DNA from: Pyronema omphalodes
Lineage: Eukaryota; Ascomycota; Pezizomycetes; Pezizales; Pyronemataceae
NCBI GenBank assembly: GCA_024516155.1
Contig: JAJJXM010000009.1
Coordinates: forward strand, 372,001-436,000
Reading direction: 5' to 3'
Length of the DNA: 64,000 bases
Of the stretch, positions 59,058 to 64,000 are shown one piece after another; within the stretch, counting starts at the first letter, position 1; each line of letters opens with the position of its first letter. Under the pieces are notes generated by a model. That model made no database searches. It saw only the letters and a list, made by a program, of their open reading frames with translations, and was not told the DNA's origin. Made by a program: the position numbers and the translations under genes.

Positions 59058-60674
59058 AACTCTCCTCACCCCTCCTCTCCTCGCTGAGCTCTTCTCACTC
59101 AACTCGTAGGGCAGGGGGTGTGTTGAAGCCTTGAAAAATACCGCCGAGCTCGGGGAAACTTATCAGGCTGGCTACTGATGCAGATGGAGGTTCCTTGGGG
59201 AGTTGAAGGGGACTATGAAGTTGTTGTTGAATTGGTCAAGGTGGTAGATTGGAGGATGGAATAATGGGAGCATAGGAGGATAACAGACGATGAGAAGATG
59301 GGAAAAAACTGAGGTGTGTTTGAGCTGTGGAAATAATCACTCAGTACCAATGAGTATAGGGGAATTATGCTAGATGAAACAGTGTAGTTGGCTGTTGCGT
59401 AATGAGAGATTTGGCAAATGAAGGGAAGATTGATAAGGAGGAGGGTAGGGAGTTATGGGTGATTGTTGTGATGAGAGGGGAATATAGGTGGGGATTATGG
59501 TGTTTTTAGAGATCTCAGATATGAGGGTTGGGGTTGGTGAAGGGGGGCAGTGAGAAGTTGGGAGGTTTTTGGAAGTTTTAGAGGATGATGAGAGGCGGGG
59601 GTTTGGGGCGCGGGGGGGGGGGGGGGGGGGGGTATCCAGGTAGTTTAGGCGTCTTTCTTGCTTAATCTATCTAAAATGCTCTTATGATGATGAACTCTTT
59701 GTCTATTGCCTCTCACATGTGTTATCTTTTGTCTGTGGTATAAAATGTGGTGAATGTATTCATTTGCGGCAGCTATTGCAAAAAGAATAGTTGAGAGACA
59801 GAATCACTCCGCAATCGACCTGAACATTTCGCTCTTGACTTCTAGATAACCGATAATTCTGTGTTATCTAAATTGTACTGCACATCTATCCAATTTCCAA
59901 GTTCAGGACTCAGGATTCGAGGTTGACGCCCGGGGGATGTCGGGTGATTGATTGTGAATATCAGCAACGGAACCCAGGACAGACTGACCGAATACCCGCT
60001 CTTCATACACAACCATATTTTATCCCTTCGCAACAGATTAAGATCGGGCAGAGCTTAATTTATCAGCATCGATTTCGAGAAGCTGAGTTGGAGCTACCGA
60101 AACCGTACAGCTGTGACTAGCGACTTCGGAAGCCGGTAATTACCATCTAATACTACTCTCGACTCATTACTTATAAGCTACTTATAAGCGAAAACTTCAG
60201 CTCGAGTCAGAATGAGCCATCACCTGGTAATAATTCACAGTAAGACTAACAAAAAGTTGAGAAGAGTCTTTCGCGTGAGTCGACTGCGGATATTACTATG
60301 AGTGATCGTTGGTGCTCCTGCTGAGTAAGCACGATCTGATAATGATGAGAGAGAGATTTGATCGCACCTGCGGATGTTGGCATTTCTCGACCAGAATTCC
60401 AGAACCTCACAACTGTATTTCTTCAGAGCTCTTGTTGTGCTTTGTAAAGTCGAAAATACTAAATCCCCCCGCAAATTACCCGTTGCGTTGGATTTCTAAC
60501 ATCGGCTATTGATTGGCTCAACTGCTCTCGACGCGGATGACGGGGATTTGATCTATCGCCTCAACTTCATCGATCCGCTAAAACTCCGTCCCCCGAACTC
60601 AATTGCTCTCCACTCATATACCAACCACGCACCTTCCCTGTCCCTTCCTTTTGTCCATCCACAATACACACACG
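59058..60674. other. Intergenic region upstream of complex I gene
   Basis: No gene seen. The left half is G-rich on the plus strand and includes a G21 tract at 59612-59632. Confidence 0.5.
59612..59632 (+). repeat. Poly-G tract, G21
   Basis: Twenty-one consecutive G residues, following GGGGTTTGGGGCGC. Confidence 0.9.
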
Positions 60675-63037
60675 ATGATGCGACAAGGGATAATGCGGGG
60701 CTTGAAGCCCACAGCTCGAAGCCTCGTCAACACCGCCGCCCGCCGGACGTTCACAACCACACCACGGAACGCCGCCGAAGTCGAGATCACCGTTGATGGA
60801 AAGAAGGTTAAGATTGAGCAGGGTGCAGCACTCATCCAGGCTTGCGAGAAGGCCGGTGCTGTTGTTCCCCGGTACTGCTACCATGTATGTCGGCATATCG
60901 CTCTGCCCCTCCCCATGCCCCTCTGACGGAGATAATAGGAAAAACTTATGATTGCCGGTAACTGTCGTATGTGCTTGGTTGAGGTCGAAAGAGCGCCCAA
61001 GCCCGTGGCATCCTGCGCATGGTAACGGGCCGACTATTCCCAAAAATCGACATTCCGTATGCTGACTGCGGTCGCAGGCCCGTTCAACCCGGTATGGTTG
61101 TAAAGACAAACTCGCCGCTCGTTCACAAGGCCCGGGAGGGAGTTATGGAGTTTTTGTTGGCAAACCACCCGTTGGACTGCCCTGTTTGCGACCAGGGAGG
61201 AGAGTGTGACCTTCAGGACCAGTCTATGAGATACGGAGCGGACCGTGGACGTTTCCACGAGATTACCGGAAAGCGTGCGGTTGAGGACAAGAACATCGGA
61301 CCTCTCGTCAAGACCTCCATGAACCGTTGCATTCACTGTACCCGTTGTGTCCGTTTCGCCAACGACGTTGCCGGTGCGCCTGAAATGGGATCTACTGGAC
61401 GTGGAAACGACATTCAGATTGGAACCTACCTTGAGCGCAACCTCGACTCTGAGCTCTCCGGAAACGTCATTGACCTTTGCCCCGTCGGAGCCTTGACTTC
61501 CAAGCCCTACGCTTTCCGTGCCCGTCCCTGGGAGCTTAAGGGTGTTGAGTCCATCGACGTTCTCGACGCTCTTGGATCCAACATCCGTGTCGATGTTCGT
61601 GGTATGGAGGTCATGCGTATCCTTCCCCGCTTGAACGACGATGTCAACGAGGAGTGGATCAACGACAAGACCCGTTTCGCTTGCGATGGTCTCCGCACTC
61701 AGCGTTTGACCACTCCCTTGGTTCGCAAGGACGACAAGTTCCAGCCCGCTACCTGGGAGCAGGCTCTTGCTGAGGTCGCCGCTGCCTACCAGAAGCTCGC
61801 CCCCAAGGGTAACGAGATCAAGGCCATTGCCGGACACCTTGTCGAGGCCGAGTCCCTCGTTGCCTTGAAGGACTTGATGAACAAGCTTGGATCCGAGAAC
61901 CTCGCCCTCGACCAGGCCAACGGATCCCTTCCCCCCGCCCACGGAGTTGATGTCCGTTCCAACTACCTCTTCAACTCTCGCATTACCGGAGTCGAGGAGG
62001 CTGATGCCATCCTTTTGGTCGGAACCAACCCCCGTCACGAGGCTGCCGTCCTCAACGCCAGAATCCGCAAGACTTGGTTGCGCTCTGACCTTGAGATTGG
62101 TCTTGTTGGAGAGGCCTTCAACGGAACCTTCGAGTACGAGCACCTCGGAACCGATGCTGCCGCTCTTAAGAAGACCTTGGCTGGAGATTTCGGAAAGAAG
62201 TTGTTGGCTGCTGAGCGTCCCATGATTATCATGGGATCTGGTGTCACTGAGCACGCTGACGCCAAGGCCATGTACGAGATTGTTGGACAGTTCTTGGAGA
62301 AGAACAACTCCAAGTTCATCACTCCTGAGTGGAACGGATACAACGTTTTGCAGCGGGTATGTGCTATTAGAGATTATGCTTAAATTGTTGCTGACTATTT
62401 TCAGGCTGCATCCCGCGGAGCCGCCTACGATATCGGTTTCGTTCCCTCCAACCCCGCCATTGCCGAGACCACCCCCAAGATGGTCTGGCTTCTCGGAGCT
62501 GACGAGATCACCGCTGAGGACATCCCCAAGGGAGCTTTCGTCATCTACCAGGGACACCACGGTGACGCTGGTGCTCAGTTCGCCGACGTTGTTCTTCCCG
62601 GAGCCGCCTACACCGAGAAGTCCGGAACCTATGTCAACACTGAGGGACGTGTTCAGCTTACCCGTGCTGCTACCGGTCTCCACGGTGTCGCCCGTGAGGA
62701 CTGGAAGATCATCCGTGCCGCCTCTGAGTTCCTCGGTGCCACTCTTCCCTACAACGACATTGCCGCCCTCCGCTACCGCATGGAGGAGATCTCCCCCGCC
62801 CTTACCCGCTACGACGTTGTTGAGCCCGCTACTTTGAGCGCCATTGGAAACAAGGTGCAGCTCGTAGACGCCAACAAGGGATCCAAGCCCAGCAACACTC
62901 CTTTGACCAAGGCTATTGAGAACTTCTACTTCACCGATGCTATCTCAAGAAGCAGTGCAACCATGGGACGATGCTCGGCGGCCAAGGAGAGCAAGAATGA
63001 TGGTGGTGAGGTCTTTGCTGCCCACGGCCACGCATAA
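60675..63037 (+). CDS. NUO78: NADH:ubiquinone oxidoreductase 78-kDa subunit (complex I, NDUFS1/NuoG)
   Basis: Exons 60675-60884, 60939-61021, 61078-62356 and 62405-63037 give 734 residues. A mitochondrial presequence (MMRQGIMRGLKPTARSLVN, then AARRTFTTTPR) comes first. The [2Fe-2S] ligands C68, C79, C82 and C96 span introns 1 and 2. The [4Fe-4S] ligands H128, C132, C135 and C141 are in HPLDCPVCDQGGEC, and a further cluster is in NRCIHCTRC. The molybdopterin-like domain follows without cofactor residues, as usual for mitochondria. It forms part of the NADH-oxidising peripheral arm of complex I. Strong codon bias produces a 549-codon antisense open frame that is not a gene. Introns are 48-56 nt; GCTGAC branch site in intron 2. 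Confidence 0.98.
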
Positions 63038-63531
63038 ATATTAGACGGCGTAAATATGGATAGATGAATTGTTTGGTGTCAGTTGTTTGCCGTGCAACAT
63101 TCGCAATATTTCCTTTGTTATGGTACCCTTTTTTCCCTTTTTTTGCGATTGCGGCTTGAATAGCAAAAGATGTTGTGGTTTTGGTCGCGTGTGGTGTAAT
63201 TTAAAGCACGAGGCGCACTTGTTTTTCCCATGCACTGTTGTGAATGAGAGTGATGTAAATACCTGTGGTGAAGCGGTTATGAGAAGTTTGGTGTAAAATT
63301 TATATGTCGTGCTTATAACTCTGAATAGCATTCCCATAAACTCAAGCGGCTTCTAATCTGAAATCCTGTGATGTCATGCAGTGCAGGGTTAATCGGATAT
63401 CGGATCATCATATAGCTTTCACGGGATCTATTAGTTACTCAACTGAGTTCATCACCTCCAGCTAGTTTCAATCCCAACTATTCACCTCAACCCCACCTCA
63501 CCTTGAAACAACCTCAACAGCAACCGGTGAT
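63038..63531. other. Intergenic region
   Basis: 3' flank of the complex I gene and leader of the next gene; nothing else seen. Confidence 0.5.
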
Positions 63532-64000
63532 ATGTCCTTCTTCTCCATGGCCAACTTAATCGGGTCTCTTCTAACCCCCGTGGCCCCATCTCGTCCTGCC
63601 ACCCCAATGGAAGCTCTCCTCCTACTATCCCGTTTACTGCCTAGGGAGATTGCACTTTGCATAGTCGACGCGGCTGAGCTATGGAATTCCTCCAAAGACT
63701 CATTGTCTCAATCCGTTGCAATCAGCCAATACAGCTCCCACGAACCGTACGTTAAACTGGAGATCAAAAATAAGAAAAAGCTACGAAGGATTATTTTCAA
63801 AATGAATAGTCACGACCAAGGTGTGAATGCCATAGTGAGCCCCGAAAACATAGTAGAATTATGGACGACGCCAACACCCGATTGGGAGCCTGGCATATCA
63901 GAGCTGATAGAGACTGGACGCTCGAGATCTGAACTAACCTTTGAGTTTTTGCGACGATTAGGTTGGAGTAGCGATAATCGGAGATTTGTGGGAACTTATG
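63532..64000 (+). CDS. Conserved fungal protein of unknown function, 5' part only (runs off right edge)
   Basis: The frame from ATG 63532 is open to the window end (156 codons). It contains LLLLSRLLPREIALCIVDAAELW, which resembles an F-box-like start, then KKLRRIIFKMNSHDQG, which recalls a fungal family with a conserved SHDQGW stretch, and later LTFEFLRRLGWSSDNRRFVGTY. The function of that family is not known to me. Because the gene is cut, the exon count and length are unknown. Start choice: first ATG (MSFFSMANLIGSLLTP) after in-frame leader. Confidence 0.65.
   Translation, partial: MSFFSMANLIGSLLTPVAPSRPATPMEALLLLSRLLPREIALCIVDAAELWNSSKDSLSQSVAISQYSSHEPYVKLEIKNKKKLRRIIFKMNSHDQGVNAIVSPENIVELWTTPTPDWEPGISELIETGRSRSELTFEFLRRLGWSSDNRRFVGTY

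Noticed and set aside
61034..62683. 549-codon open frame antisense to the complex I subunit
   Set aside because: Same cause: codon bias of a highly expressed gene. There is no domain, and the composition is implausible.

Overview
The window is nuclear DNA of a filamentous ascomycete (Pezizomycotina). The evidence is the gene structure and content. Introns are short, mostly 47-75 nt, with GTRNGT-like donors, CTAAC/CTGAC branch sites and YAG acceptors. The genes include a CBM1-GH10 xylanase, a PigL_N-type NACHT-ankyrin receptor, Kex2-type processing sites and a SUZ12 homologue. The overall flavour suggests Leotiomycetes/Helotiales, but that placement is an impression from memory and was not tested. 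Exon structures were joined by hand; nearly all close in frame, which is the main support for them.

Layout. 1-3.6 kb: the 5' part of a secreted CBM1-GH10 xylanase (minus strand, cut by the left edge) with four GGCTAAA boxes upstream, then a patatin-like protein whose nucleophile serine is glycine. 3.6-8 kb: mostly non-coding, with one small Cys-rich ORF. 8-17 kb: a seven-exon NLR (PigL_N-like, NACHT, ankyrin) followed by a secreted subtilisin carrying a roughly 275-residue proline-rich segment. 17-20 kb: repeat-rich spacer with a C24 tract, heptamer repeats and an inverted repeat. 20-26.2 kb: housekeeping block of histone H2A.Z, cofilin (with an 11-nt exon) and mitochondrial HSP60. 28.3-34.7 kb: a BSC6-like MFS transporter, a small unknown ORF and ribosomal protein L7. 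35.8 kb: tRNA-Arg(ACG). 36.9-39.2 kb: a SUZ12 homologue with C2H2, VEFS and a C-terminal PHD-like finger. 41.4-46.3 kb: a ubiquitin-like (ULD-type) domain protein, an F-box/LRR protein and a disordered protein. 46.9-47.7 kb: a decayed, internally deleted hAT element. 50.7-54.6 kb: an aldo-keto reductase and an MFS sugar transporter with long tails. 57.8-59.1 kb: a LINE-like retroposon with target-site duplications that encodes only an ORF1-type protein. 60.7-63.0 kb: the 78-kDa subunit of complex I. 63.5 kb to the end: the start of a conserved fungal protein of unknown function.

How genes relate. The housekeeping genes (H2A.Z, cofilin, HSP60, RPL7, complex I) are ordinary and unlinked in function. 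Two accessory themes stand out: secreted degradation (xylanase, subtilisin) and self/non-self type proteins (NLR, patatin-like pseudoenzyme). The most unusual items are the ORF1-only retroposon, the SUZ12-PHD architecture, the catalytic-serine-less patatin, and the subtilisin whose proline-rich module is bracketed by dibasic sites.
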